Assembly: GCA_016841745.1 (NCBI GenBank) | Contig: JAENYO010000001.1 | Location: 432,799 to 496,798, forward strand | Length of the DNA: 64,000 nucleotides | Origin: Acetomicrobium hydrogeniformans | GTDB taxonomy: Bacteria > Synergistota > Synergistia > Synergistales > JAFGMB01 | Reading direction: 5' to 3' | Shown: positions 1-12,264 of the stretch, in pieces | Position numbering within the stretch: the stretch's first letter is position 1 | Layout of the letters: every line of letters begins with the position of its first letter | Program-made: the position numbers and the translations under genes | Notes under the pieces: model-generated | Databases searched by the model: none | The model's input: the letters and a program-made list of their open reading frames with translations, nothing else | What the model was told of the DNA's origin: nothing

Positions 1-483
1 CTGGGCAATAGCTATGGAAAGAGGATTAAAGGGCTCGTTTATAACACCATCGACCTGGACAGAGGTCCTGAAACCTAAGGGGCTCGTAGGGGATGCCTGG
101 CCTTTCGTAAGTCCATAGACCATATTGTTACAGACAATATTGGTTATATCAGTATTACGTCTTATGGTATTAATAAAATGGTTACCACCTTCCCCGTACA
201 TATCCCCATCTCCACCTATAACTATCACTTGAAGAAGGGGATTGGAAGCTTTTATGGCAGTAGCATTGGACAATGCTCTTCCATGAAGACCATTGAAAAA
301 GTGGGATTTCATGAAATGGGGCATTTTAGCAGCCTGACCAATTCCCGATACAATAACCACTTTCTCCGGGGTAAGACCAAGTTCAGCCAAGGCTCCTTTT
401 AAGGCATCCAATATCTTGAAATCTCCACAACCCGGACACCACTGGATATCAATATTCTGAAGGTCAAAAATACTAGGATCCAT
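1..483 (-). CDS. korB: 2-oxoacid:ferredoxin oxidoreductase beta subunit (3' part outside window)
   Basis: This is the thiamine-pyrophosphate subunit of a 2-oxoacid:ferredoxin oxidoreductase, which oxidatively decarboxylates a 2-oxoacid to acyl-CoA with reduction of ferredoxin. The first 161 residues are visible. They carry WCPGCG at residues 15-20, a GxGxAA segment, the TPP/Mg motif [13 protein letters not shown] followed by NNMVYG, and [10 protein letters not shown], all typical of KorB/VorB-type beta subunits (usual length about 250-290). The ATG at 483 has an AGGAGG seven bases upstream, and that SD overlaps the korA stop, so korA and korB are translationally linked. The rest lies left of the window. 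The exact substrate (2-oxoglutarate, branched-chain or aryl) cannot be read from this fragment. Confidence 0.93.
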   Translation of the reverse strand, partial: MDPSIFDLQNIDIQWCPGCGDFKILDALKGALAELGLTPEKVVIVSGIGQAAKMPHFMKSHFFNGLHGRALSNATAIKASNPLLQVIVIGGDGDMYGEGGNHFINTIRRNTDITNIVCNNMVYGLTKGQASPTSPLGFRTSVQVDGVINEPFNPLSIAIAQ

Positions 484-494
484 CTTTTCACCTC

Positions 495-2222
495 CTAATC
501 CAGAATCTTGTCAAGATATCTGTAAACATCTTCAGAAGAGAACTGTAACCCACTGTAATTAAGAACCAGGTGGTTGGCCTCAATTCCAGTTTCTCTTCTG
601 ATAAGTTTAGAAAACTGACCGGTAGCGTTACCCTCAAGAACTATGACCTTTGATGCCCTTGAAAGGTTATTTCTTATTTCCTCGGAAAGAGGCCATATCT
701 GTCTCAGATGAAGAAAGGCCGTGTCAGCAGATCGGAGCAATTTTGCCGTTTCCATGACCATAGGATATGTAGATCCCCAGGAAATAACCAGGTTGTTGAA
801 ATCAGGCGGTCCGAAAAAAAGCGGTTCAACAGTTTCTTTTTCGATCTCTCTCATTTTTCTTAATCGTTTATCAACCATTCTGACCCTGAGTTCAAAATCT
901 TCCTGAACATGTCCCCATTCGTCATGCTCATGGCTATCCGCTCCAACTATGCCCATGCCATGACCAGGAACAGAGCGTGGGGATATTCCATTATCTGACA
1001 TAATGTATCGTCTGTAATCTTTATCTGCTTCTACGATATATCTGTCAATGAAGATCATTCCAGTATCTATCGCGGGGATATTATAAAAGGAATTAAGAAA
1101 ATACTGATCTGTAAGTATTATGACCTGGGTCTGAAATTTATCAGCGAGATTAAAAGCTCTCTGTGTAAGCCAGAATCCATCCTCTATCGTTGCAGGTGCC
1201 AGAATTATACGGGGGAATTCTCCGTGTCCCGAGTAAAGAGCAAGTTCAAGGTCTGCCTGTTCTGTCCTGGTAGCCATACCTGTAGCTGGGCCAGGCCGCT
1301 GTCCCAGATGGATCACTACAGGTGTTTCCATGATACCCGCAAGGCTCAATCCCTCACTCATCAGGGCAAATCCGCCGCCAGAGGTGGAAACCATAGCCCT
1401 TGCTCCTGCATATCCGGCTCCAACTGCCATATTGATGGCAGCTATCTCATCCTCGATCTGTTCTGCAACGATGCTAAAAGATTTTGCGTGTTTAGATAAA
1501 AAAGCAAGGACCCCTGTTGCAGGGGACATCGGGTATGAGGCAATAAAATTACATCCTCCGGCGATCGCACCAAGGGATACGGCTTCGCTTCCATCCATCA
1601 AGAGCTCTTCCTTTACGCCAGGATCAGGTTCCAGATCAAGGGAGATCAGACCCGAAGATCCCATCCGCTCTCCAATCAGAAAACCTTTTTCCATGGCAAC
1701 AAGGTTATTCTTAACTACCCCTTCGCCTTTGGAAAGGAAAAAGACATTGAAGAACTTTTTTACTTCCTGAATTGGCACTTTACAGAGCCCGAACATTATG
1801 CCAGCGGCAACGACATTGGAATAAACTGCCCCCCCCGCTTCTTTGGCAAGTCTGATCAGGTCAACATTATAAAATTGTCCTGAAAGGGAATCGACTTCAC
1901 CACCAAGTTCCTCTTTGTCACCAACAATAACTGTTGAATCAGATATTCTATCTCTTATATTTTTCCTTATTCCCCCGTTGAGGGCAAGAAGCATATCTAT
2001 TCTGTCCACAACTGCTGATACTCTAACGGAGGAGATCCTTATCTCCGTAGAGTTGTTACCGCCCCTTACCCTTGACATATATTCCCTGCTCGCGAATACG
2101 TTATATCCGGCTCTTTTCATTACCTTGACTACAAGGGTTTCTACAGTCTTTATGCCCTGTCCTGCAGCCCCGCATAAGACAACAGAAAAGTCACATGCCT
2201 CAGGTTCTCTGTAATTAACCAA
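495..2222 (-). CDS. korA: 2-oxoacid:ferredoxin oxidoreductase, fused gamma-alpha subunit
   Basis: The 575-residue protein has an N-terminal gamma domain (about residues 1-190, with [10 protein letters not shown] and SRVRGGNN) joined to an alpha pyrimidine-binding domain (about 205-575, with [21 protein letters not shown] and QRPGPATG). This is the standard fused KorA architecture. With KorB it forms the enzyme that decarboxylates 2-oxoacids produced by amino acid fermentation. The start is TTG at 2222, chosen because AAGGAGGT lies eight bases upstream and no better ATG exists. It is the first gene of a korA-korB unit; a TATACT at 2309-2314 on the minus strand could be its -10, but no convincing -35 accompanies it. 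Substrate preference is not evident from sequence. Confidence 0.92.
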   Translation of the reverse strand: MVNYREPEACDFSVVLCGAAGQGIKTVETLVVKVMKRAGYNVFASREYMSRVRGGNNSTEIRISSVRVSAVVDRIDMLLALNGGIRKNIRDRISDSTVIVGDKEELGGEVDSLSGQFYNVDLIRLAKEAGGAVYSNVVAAGIMFGLCKVPIQEVKKFFNVFFLSKGEGVVKNNLVAMEKGFLIGERMGSSGLISLDLEPDPGVKEELLMDGSEAVSLGAIAGGCNFIASYPMSPATGVLAFLSKHAKSFSIVAEQIEDEIAAINMAVGAGYAGARAMVSTSGGGFALMSEGLSLAGIMETPVVIHLGQRPGPATGMATRTEQADLELALYSGHGEFPRIILAPATIEDGFWLTQRAFNLADKFQTQVIILTDQYFLNSFYNIPAIDTGMIFIDRYIVEADKDYRRYIMSDNGISPRSVPGHGMGIVGADSHEHDEWGHVQEDFELRVRMVDKRLRKMREIEKETVEPLFFGPPDFNNLVISWGSTYPMVMETAKLLRSADTAFLHLRQIWPLSEEIRNNLSRASKVIVLEGNATGQFSKLIRRETGIEANHLVLNYSGLQFSSEDVYRYLDKILD

Positions 2223-2404
2223 TAGATAGGACCTCCTTCACACTAGCCAGGCTATGTTTGGAGTCAAGAAAAAGATCAGAATAGCTCTTTGCCTAACTAC
2301 TATGCTTAAGTATACTACAGATCGGTAAAGGGAAAAACGTTGCATGCCTTTAAAAGAGGAATCATTTACAGGATCAACTGGAGATTTATTCTCTATCTTC
2401 ACAT

Positions 2405-2435
2405 AAAAAAGGGGGACCGTAATCCGGTCCCCCTT
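2405..2435 (-). terminator. Rho-independent terminator of cstA
   Basis: An 11-bp perfect stem (AAGGGGGACCG with CGGTCCCCCTT, five-base loop) is followed on the minus strand by a run of six T. It lies just downstream of the cstA stop and separates cstA from the korA operon. Confidence 0.88.
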
Positions 2436-2474
2436 GAAGTATCATAAACCAGAATGCTTATGATTATTTGTTTA

Positions 2475-4097
2475 TTAAGCTTTTTCTTCCTTGATAGCCC
2501 TGAATGCCTGAACGGCAAGCATAAGACCGAGAACCATCAGAATTGACGCAACGCCTGCCAGTAGATAGTTGGGGTGCTCTCCTGCCATTGAATTCTTAAT
2601 AAGGAGAACAAGAGCAGCAGCTGTTGTGGCTATCATGAACCAGAAAGGAGCGATAAGGAAAGTCCCGCTCTTCTTGAGACCCTTGATAACCCATACGCCG
2701 ATAGAAAGAAGGGCAAGGGCCGCTACCATCTGGTTTGCAGCTCCAAAAATGGGCCAGATAGCCTTCCATGCCGGGATAGCGTTACCTGCCGGATCATGAG
2801 CAGGAGTAAACATGAGAGCAAGGGCTGCAGTAACTGCAATAATGGTTGCTACATACTTATTGATCTTCATGTTTGAAAGCTCCTGGATCTGGTAACGGGT
2901 AAGACGTGTAGCAGTGTCAAGAGATGTCAGAAGGAAAGAATTTATCGCAATGGCTCCAAGCCTCATTCCAAGTTTGGGGTCAATACCTATAAGACTGGCA
3001 AACTGACCAATCCCGGTTGAGAATGTTACGACCGGACCACCCTTGACAACAGCGCCGGTTACCATTACGGTTCCGATGGCTATTGTAGCGACAACACCCT
3101 CTATAAGCATGGAACCATATCCTACAATCTTGGCGTCCGATTCTTTAGCGATCTGCTTGGCTGTGGTTCCGGAACCTACAAGGGAATGGAAACCTGAAAT
3201 GGCTCCGCAGGCAACAATAACAAAAAGCATGGGCCACATGGGCTGCCCATTTACAACAAACCCGCCACCCCATACCGGGATCTGGCCGGAATTAAATTTG
3301 CTTCCAAAAAGCATCCCTATTGCACCAAGGATAACCGCGAGATAAAGGAAGTAGGAAGCAAGGTAATCTCTGGGCTGAAGAAGAAGCCATACGGGTAGAA
3401 CGGAAGCAAGCAGTATATATACGGCAAGGATCCAGTTCCAGTTCTTGGCCGGAACCGTGAAGGTAGACATTATCCAGGCGGAATCTGCTCCCTTTACGGT
3501 GGCAAAACCAACAATGGCGAGCATTACTACTGTTACGAGCCAGAGCGGGGTATGCCACTTGTAGATAAGAAGACCGGAAACGACTGCCATAGCAATGTAA
3601 AGGCATCCTACAAATGCCACTATGGGATCTGCAGCAAAGGTATTGGCAGAAAGCACGAGGAAAACAGCCACAACGAGGATAAGGGCAAGAATGGTGAACC
3701 ATAGGAAGAGGACTTTACCGGTCCTGCCGATCCAGCGGTCTACAACCTCTCCGATGGACTTACCATCATGTCTCATTGATGAAACCAGGGCTCCCATGTC
3801 GTGGGGACCACCAAGGAAAGCGGAACCTACCAGACACCAGAGGTACGCAGGAAGCCAGCCGAACATTGTAGCAGCAACTATAGGACCGACTATGGGACCT
3901 GCGCCCGCTATGGACGCAAAATGGTGACCCACAAGGACAGCGGGATGGGCAGGGCAATAGTCTATACCGTCATACATCGTTTCGGCAGGAGTCTTATTAC
4001 TATCATCCAAACCATATACCTTCTCCATGAAGGTTCCATGAACTTTGTACGCTATGCCAAAAACCACTATGGCACCAATAAACATTGCAGCAAACAT
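2475..4097 (-). CDS. cstA: carbon starvation protein CstA family transporter
   Basis: A 540-residue polytopic membrane protein of the CstA family, whose characterised members import peptides or pyruvate. HHFASIAGAGPIVGPI near residue 58 and GGPHDMGALVSSMRHDGKSIGEV are family hallmarks, and hydrophobic helices follow to the C-terminus. It is shorter than E. coli CstA (about 700 residues), as in many anaerobes. The ATG at 4097 has GGAGGTG upstream at good spacing. It is transcribed alone and ends at the strong terminator at 2405-2435. Peptide uptake beside a 2-oxoacid:ferredoxin oxidoreductase fits a fermenting life style. Family assignment is firm; the substrate is not shown. Confidence 0.93.
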   Translation of the reverse strand: MFAAMFIGAIVVFGIAYKVHGTFMEKVYGLDDSNKTPAETMYDGIDYCPAHPAVLVGHHFASIAGAGPIVGPIVAATMFGWLPAYLWCLVGSAFLGGPHDMGALVSSMRHDGKSIGEVVDRWIGRTGKVLFLWFTILALILVVAVFLVLSANTFAADPIVAFVGCLYIAMAVVSGLLIYKWHTPLWLVTVVMLAIVGFATVKGADSAWIMSTFTVPAKNWNWILAVYILLASVLPVWLLLQPRDYLASYFLYLAVILGAIGMLFGSKFNSGQIPVWGGGFVVNGQPMWPMLFVIVACGAISGFHSLVGSGTTAKQIAKESDAKIVGYGSMLIEGVVATIAIGTVMVTGAVVKGGPVVTFSTGIGQFASLIGIDPKLGMRLGAIAINSFLLTSLDTATRLTRYQIQELSNMKINKYVATIIAVTAALALMFTPAHDPAGNAIPAWKAIWPIFGAANQMVAALALLSIGVWVIKGLKKSGTFLIAPFWFMIATTAAALVLLIKNSMAGEHPNYLLAGVASILMVLGLMLAVQAFRAIKEEKA

Positions 4098-4152
4098 ACT
4101 TTCACCTCCAAATGATATTATTAATAATCAATAACAAAAAAGACTCCATATG

Positions 4153-4605
4153 CTAATGTTTTCCGGAATCACCTCCATATACGTCAGTTTTCTGTTTCTG
4201 TATCAATTCCCAGGCTTTATCGACCAATGGAGCAAGGTCTTTTATTTTTTTGTCATAACTAGTATTTACAGAATAGCGATATATTTCAAGGAATCCCCTG
4301 AACCCCATGAAAAAGGATTTTATTCTTTTTTTATCCACAGCCCTTTCCTCAACAAATACAAACCTCTGCAGCATAACATCCGGACCTGGTTTCCAGTTCC
4401 TGTAGATAATGTCTGCGTCAACATTTCCCCTGTGGACAAGGACTATATAATCATAAGCATAATATCGAGCAATCTCACCCATAATGCTATCCTTAACAAA
4501 AGTCACCTTTCTGGAAAAGCCCTTCATACCCATGTATTCCCAAGGTTCAAAACCCCAGTAGGTCCAGAAATCCGGAATTGTTGTAAAAACGGAATAATCA
4601 AACAA
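4153..4605 (-). CDS. hypothetical protein, aromatic-rich, soluble
   Basis: An unrecognised protein of about 150 residues without signal peptide or membrane segment. It is rich in Tyr, Trp and Phe (for example FWTYWGFEPWEY near the N-terminus) and ends in a charged tail. The frame opens as far up as a GTG at 4614, but AGGAG directly abuts that codon; a TTG at 4605 sits eight bases after AGGAG and is the better start. The gene is 55 bp upstream of cstA with no terminator between them, so the two may be cotranscribed. It faces the tRNA-Val gene head to head. No function can be proposed. Confidence 0.6.
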   Translation of the reverse strand: MFDYSVFTTIPDFWTYWGFEPWEYMGMKGFSRKVTFVKDSIMGEIARYYAYDYIVLVHRGNVDADIIYRNWKPGPDVMLQRFVFVEERAVDKKRIKSFFMGFRGFLEIYRYSVNTSYDKKIKDLAPLVDKAWELIQKQKTDVYGGDSGKH

Positions 4606-4790
4606 AAACAACACTCCTTATATGCGCACATTATACACCATACAAATTAAAAGTGAAGATAATGAGATCAACTATGCCTAATATTGCACCTGCTTAAATC
4701 AGTCTATCAAACAACTCTCTCCATTGGACCTTCCAAACGAAAAAGGCGATAAATCGAATGAAATCACATCTTTTTTGAAGGTTTTAACAC

Positions 4791-4819
4791 TTGCATTAAA
4801 TTCCTGCTGCAGATATAAT
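4791..4819 (+). promoter_or_regulatory. sigma70-type promoter of tRNA-Val
   Basis: TTGCAT at 4791-4796, a 17-base spacer and a perfect TATAAT at 4814-4819 lie just upstream of the tRNA, putting the predicted transcription start about seven bases before the mature 5' end. Confidence 0.8.
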
Positions 4820-4832
4820 ACCCGAAGTCATG

Positions 4833-4907
4833 GGGCGACTAGCTCAGTGGAAGAGCGCTTCCTTCACACGGAAGAGGTCACAGGTTCGAACCCTGTGTCG
4901 CCCACCA
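4833..4907 (+). tRNA. tRNA-Val (anticodon CAC)
   Basis: A complete cloverleaf: acceptor GGGCGAC/GTCGCCC, anticodon stem CTTCC/GGAAG with loop TTCACAC (anticodon CAC, decoding GTG), T-arm with GGTTCGAACC, discriminator A and an encoded CCA at 4905-4907. It has its own promoter and terminator and is the only RNA gene seen in the window. Confidence 0.97.
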
Positions 4908-4915
4908 TAAAAAAC

Positions 4916-4949
4916 ACAGAACCACCCTATAGGGTGGTTCTGTATTTTT
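4916..4949. terminator. bidirectional terminator between tRNA-Val and purA
   Basis: A perfect 12-bp stem (ACAGAACCACCC / GGGTGGTTCTGT, loop TATA) is followed by ATTTTTAT on the plus strand and by GTTTTTTAT on the minus strand, so it can end both the tRNA transcript and the convergent purA transcript. Confidence 0.9.
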
Positions 4950-4955
4950 ATGACC

Positions 4956-7242
<2,287 letters not shown>

Positions 7243-7263
7243 CTCTGGCAGCTTTAATCAGTA

Positions 7264-8466
7264 TCAGCTATTTCGAGGCAGCTGTTTTTTCAGAACCTCG
7301 ACACTTTTTTTCAACTGTTCATCCTTTGTGTGATCCTTAATTAGTTCTCCTTCAACTTCAATATCCGGCTCAAGGCCTATATGATCTATCACTTTTCCGG
7401 AGGGAGTATGGTAACGGGCAATCGTTACATACATTCCAGAACCATCCGGAAGGTTAAAAAGGGTCTGAACTGACCCTTTACCAAAGGTTTTCTGACCTAC
7501 CAGAGTTCCCCTTTGACGGTCCTTCAAAGCTCCTGCAACAATTTCAGATGCACTGGCACTACCTTCATTTACGAGAACAACCATGGGTAATTTGCACAGC
7601 CGTCCAGACCTTGCAAAAAGTTCATCATTAGCCCGCTGCACCCTTCCTTTCATTCCCACAACAAGTCCTCCATCCAGGAAAAGACTGGAAATATCAACGG
7701 CAGAGTCCAACAAACCTCCTCCATTATTCCTCAGGTCAAGGACTATACCTCTGGCTCCCTGGCTCTGAAGATCATTAAGTGCAGTTTTGACATCATCTGC
7801 TGTCTGCATTTTAAACTGACTGAGTCGTACGTAACCTATCTTGTCTTCAAGCATTTCAAACCTTACGGATCTCAGCTTTATGATCTCCCTCACTATGTCA
7901 AAACGAAGAAGAGAATCCTCTCCTTCTCTCCTCACCCATATTGTTACCTTTGTTCCCGACTTGCCTCTTAACCGTTTTACCACTTCGTGGGAATCCCAGC
8001 CCAGAATCATTTCATCTTCGATCTTAACGATCTGATCTTTAGGCTTGAGCCCAGCCTTATCTGCCGGTGTATCTTCAATGGGGCTGATAACAATGGTCAT
8101 TCCATCTCTCTGCCCTATATAGATTCCCAATCCACCATATTCGCCCTTCATCTCTATTTCTTCATCCTTGAGACTTTGGGGATCAACAAAACGGGTATAG
8201 GGGTCACCCCAGGCTGAAACCATTCCCTTAAGCGCCCCATAAACAAGATCCTCCTCAGTAACATCTTCGCTTTCCGCATCTACATGATAGGTCTCTATAA
8301 TAGCCCTGGCCTGTTTCATCAACCAAAGGGACTTTGGTTCAAAGGGGGTTATTCTTGAGAGGTCTGTAAAATCTCCTGCATTAGCTGCCAGAATAAGTCC
8401 TGCAGTGGTGAGAAATATTAAAACTGCAAAGATCTTTATGATATTGTTTTTTCTGGTAATTTTCAA
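7264..8466 (-). CDS. ctpA: carboxyl-terminal processing protease (S41 family)
   Basis: A membrane-anchored periplasmic protease of about 400 residues: a hydrophobic N-terminus, a PDZ domain (GGLGIYIG, VKRLRGKSG) and an S41 domain with LDLRNNGGG, the nucleophile Ser in EGSASASEIVAGAL and the catalytic Lys in GQKTFGKGSVQ. CtpA-type enzymes cut exported proteins, often wall hydrolases or their regulators, which fits its place between an EnvC-like and a YibQ-like gene. The frame is open to a TTG at 8481, but GGAGG lies eight bases before the TTG at 8466, which also gives a cleaner signal sequence (KITRKNN followed by a hydrophobic run). Confidence 0.92.
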   Translation of the reverse strand: MKITRKNNIIKIFAVLIFLTTAGLILAANAGDFTDLSRITPFEPKSLWLMKQARAIIETYHVDAESEDVTEEDLVYGALKGMVSAWGDPYTRFVDPQSLKDEEIEMKGEYGGLGIYIGQRDGMTIVISPIEDTPADKAGLKPKDQIVKIEDEMILGWDSHEVVKRLRGKSGTKVTIWVRREGEDSLLRFDIVREIIKLRSVRFEMLEDKIGYVRLSQFKMQTADDVKTALNDLQSQGARGIVLDLRNNGGGLLDSAVDISSLFLDGGLVVGMKGRVQRANDELFARSGRLCKLPMVVLVNEGSASASEIVAGALKDRQRGTLVGQKTFGKGSVQTLFNLPDGSGMYVTIARYHTPSGKVIDHIGLEPDIEVEGELIKDHTKDEQLKKSVEVLKKQLPRNS

Positions 8467-8489
8467 AACTGGTTCCTCCAATATCTATT

Positions 8490-9713
8490 TTATCTGGAAA
8501 GATACTTTAAGGGATCCCTGGCTTCTCCATTGAGCCTTACCTCAAAGTGAAGGTGGGGTCCGGTTGCAACACCAGTACTTCCAACGGTTCCAATGTCCTG
8601 TCCCTTTTTAACGCCCATACCCTCATCAACTGTGATGGAATCCAGGTGGGCATAAACAGTGGTTATATCATGTCCGTGGTCGATAATTATTATCTGGCCA
8701 TAACCTCTAAGCCAGCCGGAATAAAGGATCTCTCCGGATTCTGCAGCCTTGACGCGGGTACCCTTTTTTGTAGAAATATCGATCCCGGTATGCATTATCT
8801 TTGTTTTAAACACAGGATGAATCCTTGTTCCAAATCTGCTGGTTATCTTACCCCGAGTAGGCCACGAAAACTTACCGCCTGCATTCATATAGGTAATATC
8901 AGTTCTTGTTTTCCCGGTAGAAGCATTCCTCTGAGCTTCTGCCTGCCTCTTCTTGTTCAAAAGAAGGGATATCTTCTTTTCGATCTCCCTTTGAGAACGT
9001 TCAAGGTCTTTGGCAGCAGCAAGGTGAAGGGCTTTCTGTTTGCGAAGTTTCTGCAAAAGGGCATTCCTGCTGGATGTTTCATGGGAAAGGGATTCTTTCT
9101 GGAGTACGAGTTCACTGGACTGCTCCCTCAGGGTGGTCTTCTGATGAAGAAGTTTTTCTGCTGCGTTTTCCAACTGTCCTTTTTCTCGCGCCATAGTTTC
9201 GATCATTTCCTGGTCCTGTTTTGCTATCTGAGAGAGTAGATATGATGCGGTAAGAGCCTCGTGGGAACTTTTAGCTGTTACAAGAAGATTAAGCTCTGTC
9301 AATCCACCATATTTGTAAATTGCGATCATCCTGCCTCTCAGGACATCTTTCATCCTAACAATATCCGATTCTGCTGTTCGTATCTGATCCGTAAGTTCCG
9401 TAATAGTATTACTGACCTTTTCCTGTTTTAATTCAAGAAGTTTTATCTTCTGTTGGGCAAGTTTCTGTTTCTGGTCATAGACGGAAAGCTGTTCCAGAAC
9501 GCTTTTCTCCTTTTTCTGAGTGTCTACAACTGCTTTCTTATGGTAGTTCACCTGTTTTTCCAAACGTTCCATATTCTTTTCTTCCCTGGAGATCTTCCCG
9601 TCAAGGGGAGAACCCGCAGCCTTGCCGTATGCGGCCTGGACCGGAAGGAAAAGAGCATAAAAGACAAATAATACAGCCAAGAAAGAGAAAGTGACTTTCC
9701 TCACATTCTTCAT
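8490..9713 (-). CDS. EnvC-like murein hydrolase factor: coiled coil plus M23/LytM domain
   Basis: A secreted protein of about 407 residues: signal peptide (MKNVRKVTF followed by a hydrophobic stretch), long coiled coil (about residues 40-250) and a C-terminal LytM domain (about 285-400). The zinc-ligand pattern is intact: HTGID gives His and Asp, and PHLHFE gives the second His, with YAHL between. In E. coli EnvC these residues are lost and the protein acts only as an activator. The neighbours are FtsX and FtsE upstream and CtpA downstream, so it is the likely FtsEX-controlled wall factor. A GTG at 9731 is possible, but ATG at 9713 gives the normal signal peptide. Confidence 0.9.
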   Translation of the reverse strand: MKNVRKVTFSFLAVLFVFYALFLPVQAAYGKAAGSPLDGKISREEKNMERLEKQVNYHKKAVVDTQKKEKSVLEQLSVYDQKQKLAQQKIKLLELKQEKVSNTITELTDQIRTAESDIVRMKDVLRGRMIAIYKYGGLTELNLLVTAKSSHEALTASYLLSQIAKQDQEMIETMAREKGQLENAAEKLLHQKTTLREQSSELVLQKESLSHETSSRNALLQKLRKQKALHLAAAKDLERSQREIEKKISLLLNKKRQAEAQRNASTGKTRTDITYMNAGGKFSWPTRGKITSRFGTRIHPVFKTKIMHTGIDISTKKGTRVKAAESGEILYSGWLRGYGQIIIIDHGHDITTVYAHLDSITVDEGMGVKKGQDIGTVGSTGVATGPHLHFEVRLNGEARDPLKYLSR

Positions 9714-9738
9714 ATGTCTATATACCCCCACTATATGA

Positions 9739-10623
9739 TCAATCTGGGCTTCCTGCGCTCACGATATAACAATGGACAGCAAACCAGCTGCACAACCACC
9801 CAAGGGTCATTCCCGTTCCTACCAGGATAAGGTAAAGTCTGAAGAGCAGATCCCGATCATCAAGTACATTTATGAACATCAGGGTATTATGAATCATATT
9901 TCCAATTACCGGATAAGCTATGGCAAGTAGTGCCACAGACAACACTGCTCCGATGGTGCTGAGAAACATTCCCTGAAGCACAAAAGGAAAGGCGATAAAA
10001 GATTTTGTGGCACCAACCAGAAGCATAACTGATATTTCTCGTCTCTTTGAATAAATGGCTATTTTTACAGTATTGTATAGAACCAGGGCGGTTATAATTA
10101 TCGCGAGAGCCAGAACTGCAAGGGAGACTCTGTTCATTATATAGGAAGCCCTTGAAAGTTTTTCGGCAAGCTGGCCGGCGTAAACGACCTCTTCCACTGA
10201 TGGGAATGACATAAGATCCCTGACAAGAGGGGTAGCATAATCAGCCCTCTTTACCATGATCTGAACGCTCCATGGAAGAGGATTCTCTCCAAGGAGGGAA
10301 ACCGCCTTGGCCTGATCTCCCAATTTGGACTTCAGAATTGATAAACCTTCCTCCGGGGAAATAGCCTTTATGTCATCAATAAATTCTGCATCCTCAAGGG
10401 TTGACAGTAGGGGGGCCACATCCTCTCCAGCCCTCATAAAAACAGTTATCACAAGGTCATTCTCCACATCAGCCACAATATTTTTCACGTTAAGAGAAAA
10501 CAGGGCAGAAGAGCCCAGAAGAAAAAAAAGAGAAACCGCCGTTACCAGGGTAAGAATACTCAAACCCCAATGGCGGAATATTAACCTGAATGTATCCCTT
10601 AGTGCATAGTTAAAGCTCGCCAT
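9739..10623 (-). CDS. ftsX: cell division protein FtsX
   Basis: A 294-residue membrane subunit of the FtsEX complex. It has one N-terminal helix (about 18-40), a periplasmic loop of about 120 residues, and three C-terminal helices within an FtsX/MacB-type permease domain that includes KRREISVMLLVGAT. FtsX couples cytoplasmic ATP hydrolysis by FtsE to periplasmic hydrolase regulators. Its start overlaps the ftsE coding end by 14 bp, and the EnvC-like gene follows 25 bp downstream, giving the functional order ftsE-ftsX-envC. Confidence 0.94.
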   Translation of the reverse strand: MASFNYALRDTFRLIFRHWGLSILTLVTAVSLFFLLGSSALFSLNVKNIVADVENDLVITVFMRAGEDVAPLLSTLEDAEFIDDIKAISPEEGLSILKSKLGDQAKAVSLLGENPLPWSVQIMVKRADYATPLVRDLMSFPSVEEVVYAGQLAEKLSRASYIMNRVSLAVLALAIIITALVLYNTVKIAIYSKRREISVMLLVGATKSFIAFPFVLQGMFLSTIGAVLSVALLAIAYPVIGNMIHNTLMFINVLDDRDLLFRLYLILVGTGMTLGWLCSWFAVHCYIVSAGSPD

Positions 10624-11305
10624 CTACGAAATACCGTCCTCTCTCCTCATCTCTCCTGATCCTTCCTTCATGCAATTCTACCACTCTCTGGCGATAGGCA
10701 TCGACAAGGTATTGATCATGGGTTGCGACGATAACAGTCGTACCGGCGGCATTTATTGAAAGGAGAAGTTTCATTATTGATTCAGAGGTATGGAAGTCCA
10801 GATTACCCGTAGGTTCATCTGCAAGAAAGATCGCAGGAGAATTGACCATGGCCCTTGCTATGGCAACTCTCTGCTGTTCCCCACCCGAAAGCTGCAGGGG
10901 GTAATTCTTACGCATTCTCCATAAACCCACTTCATCTATGACCTGTTCGCTTCTTTCTCTGACTATCCTTGAAGGAATTCCCATAGCTTCCAGTACAAAA
11001 GCAACATTCTCATAGACTGTAAGATGGGGAAGGAGCTTGAAATCCTGGAAGACAACCCCAAGATCTCTCCGGTAATAAGGAAGGTGTGAAGACCGCAGTT
11101 TCCGCAGGTTTCTTTTAGCAACTACTATCTGCCCTCTGGATGGGACAATTTCTCTCGTGATAAGCCTCAGAAGGGTCGTTTTGCCGGACCCAGTGGCTCC
11201 AACAAGATATACAAATTCCCCTCTATCTATATTAAGATAAACATCTTCAAGAGCAACAATATCAGGTTTAAATGTCTTTGTAATGCCAGCCATACGAATA
11301 TCCAT
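10610..11305 (-). CDS. ftsE: cell division ATP-binding protein FtsE
   Basis: A 231-residue ABC ATPase with Walker [11 protein letters not shown]-loop region [17 protein letters not shown], signature [14 protein letters not shown] and Walker [13 protein letters not shown] followed by the switch His in VATHD. These match FtsE closely. AGGAGG lies 11 bases before the ATG, inside the end of the upstream transketolase gene. It overlaps ftsX, with which it forms the division-site ABC complex. Confidence 0.95.
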   Translation of the reverse strand: MDIRMAGITKTFKPDIVALEDVYLNIDRGEFVYLVGATGSGKTTLLRLITREIVPSRGQIVVAKRNLRKLRSSHLPYYRRDLGVVFQDFKLLPHLTVYENVAFVLEAMGIPSRIVRERSEQVIDEVGLWRMRKNYPLQLSGGEQQRVAIARAMVNSPAIFLADEPTGNLDFHTSESIMKLLLSINAAGTTVIVATHDQYLVDAYRQRVVELHEGRIRRDEERGRYFVDGEL

Positions 11306-11313
11306 TACTGTTA

Positions 11314-12264
11314 CTACCTCCTGCGCATGGTCCAGGCCTGGACTGCTGCGCTGACGACCTCGGTACCTGTCAGACCATAGTACTCCTGCAGTTCTTCAGG
11401 AGCCCCACTCTGACCAAAGCGGTCCTCTATGGAAACAAATTTCACCGGTACAGGATAATTCCTGGAAACAAGTGAGGCTACTGCTTCCCCCAAGCCCCCT
11501 CTGCAGGAGTGTTCTTCTGCCACAACACAACATCCTGTTCTTCTTACAGATGCCAGAATAACTTGAGCCGCCAGTGGCTTGATACTGTAACAATCGATAA
11601 CTTCTGCACTCAGATCCTGCTGGGAAAGTATCTCTGCTGCTTTAAGAGCTTCATGAACCATGATACCACAGGCACATATGGTTACTCCTGTTCCCTCAAC
11701 AATGAGACGGCCTCCTCCAGGAATAAAATCGTTATCCGAAACTTCGTATATGGAAGGCAGGGGAAAAGAGCCAAGTCGAATATAAACCGGCCTTTCATAT
11801 TCTCCAACTACCTGTATCAACCTGAAAGCGGAATTATGATCAGAAGGCACTAGAACAGTAACATTGGGCAGAGCTCTCATAAGAGATATATCCTCAAGCA
11901 TCTGGTAAGCAGAGCCGTCTTCTCCTACTGTTACCCCGCAATGAGTAGATATGAGTCTTACAGGCAGGGCCGGTATGGCAATTGAGCTTCTTATCTGATC
12001 ATATGCTCTCCCAACAAGGAAAGAACCGAAGGATGAAGCGAAAACCCTTCTTCCGGTAAGAGCAAAACCTGCAGCTGTAAGGATAAGGCTCTGCTCTGCA
12101 ACTCCAACATCATAATATTTTTCTGGAAAGGACTCACCAAAAACAGACCCTCCTGATGAAGAACCAGAATCGGCTTCTATAAGGACAATGTCTTCTTCGG
12201 TCTTCCCCATATTGATCAGAGCAGGGGTGAAAGCCTCACCGGTACTTCTCTTGTCATTCAGCAT
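11314..12264 (-). CDS. transketolase, C-terminal subunit
   Basis: A 316-residue protein with the pyrimidine-binding and C-terminal domains of transketolase (DVGVAEQSLILTAAGFAL and VRLISTHCGVTVGEDGSAYQMLED are recognisable in segments). With the N-terminal subunit encoded just upstream it forms a split transketolase, which interconverts pentose and other sugar phosphates and could supply sedoheptulose 7-phosphate for heptose synthesis. The ATG at 12264 has GAGG nine bases upstream and overlaps the N-subunit stop; an in-frame TTG at 12279 is less likely. Its position between ftsE and csaB is unrelated by function. Confidence 0.9.
   Translation of the reverse strand: MLNDKRSTGEAFTPALINMGKTEEDIVLIEADSGSSSGGSVFGESFPEKYYDVGVAEQSLILTAAGFALTGRRVFASSFGSFLVGRAYDQIRSSIAIPALPVRLISTHCGVTVGEDGSAYQMLEDISLMRALPNVTVLVPSDHNSAFRLIQVVGEYERPVYIRLGSFPLPSIYEVSDNDFIPGGGRLIVEGTGVTICACGIMVHEALKAAEILSQQDLSAEVIDCYSIKPLAAQVILASVRRTGCCVVAEEHSCRGGLGEAVASLVSRNYPVPVKFVSIEDRFGQSGAPEELQEYYGLTGTEVVSAAVQAWTMRRR

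Noticed and set aside
8547-9239. A 230-codon plus-strand frame opposite the EnvC-like gene
   Set aside because: The minus-strand LytM and coiled-coil protein is unmistakable; the antisense frame is rich in Cys, Phe and Leu without pattern.
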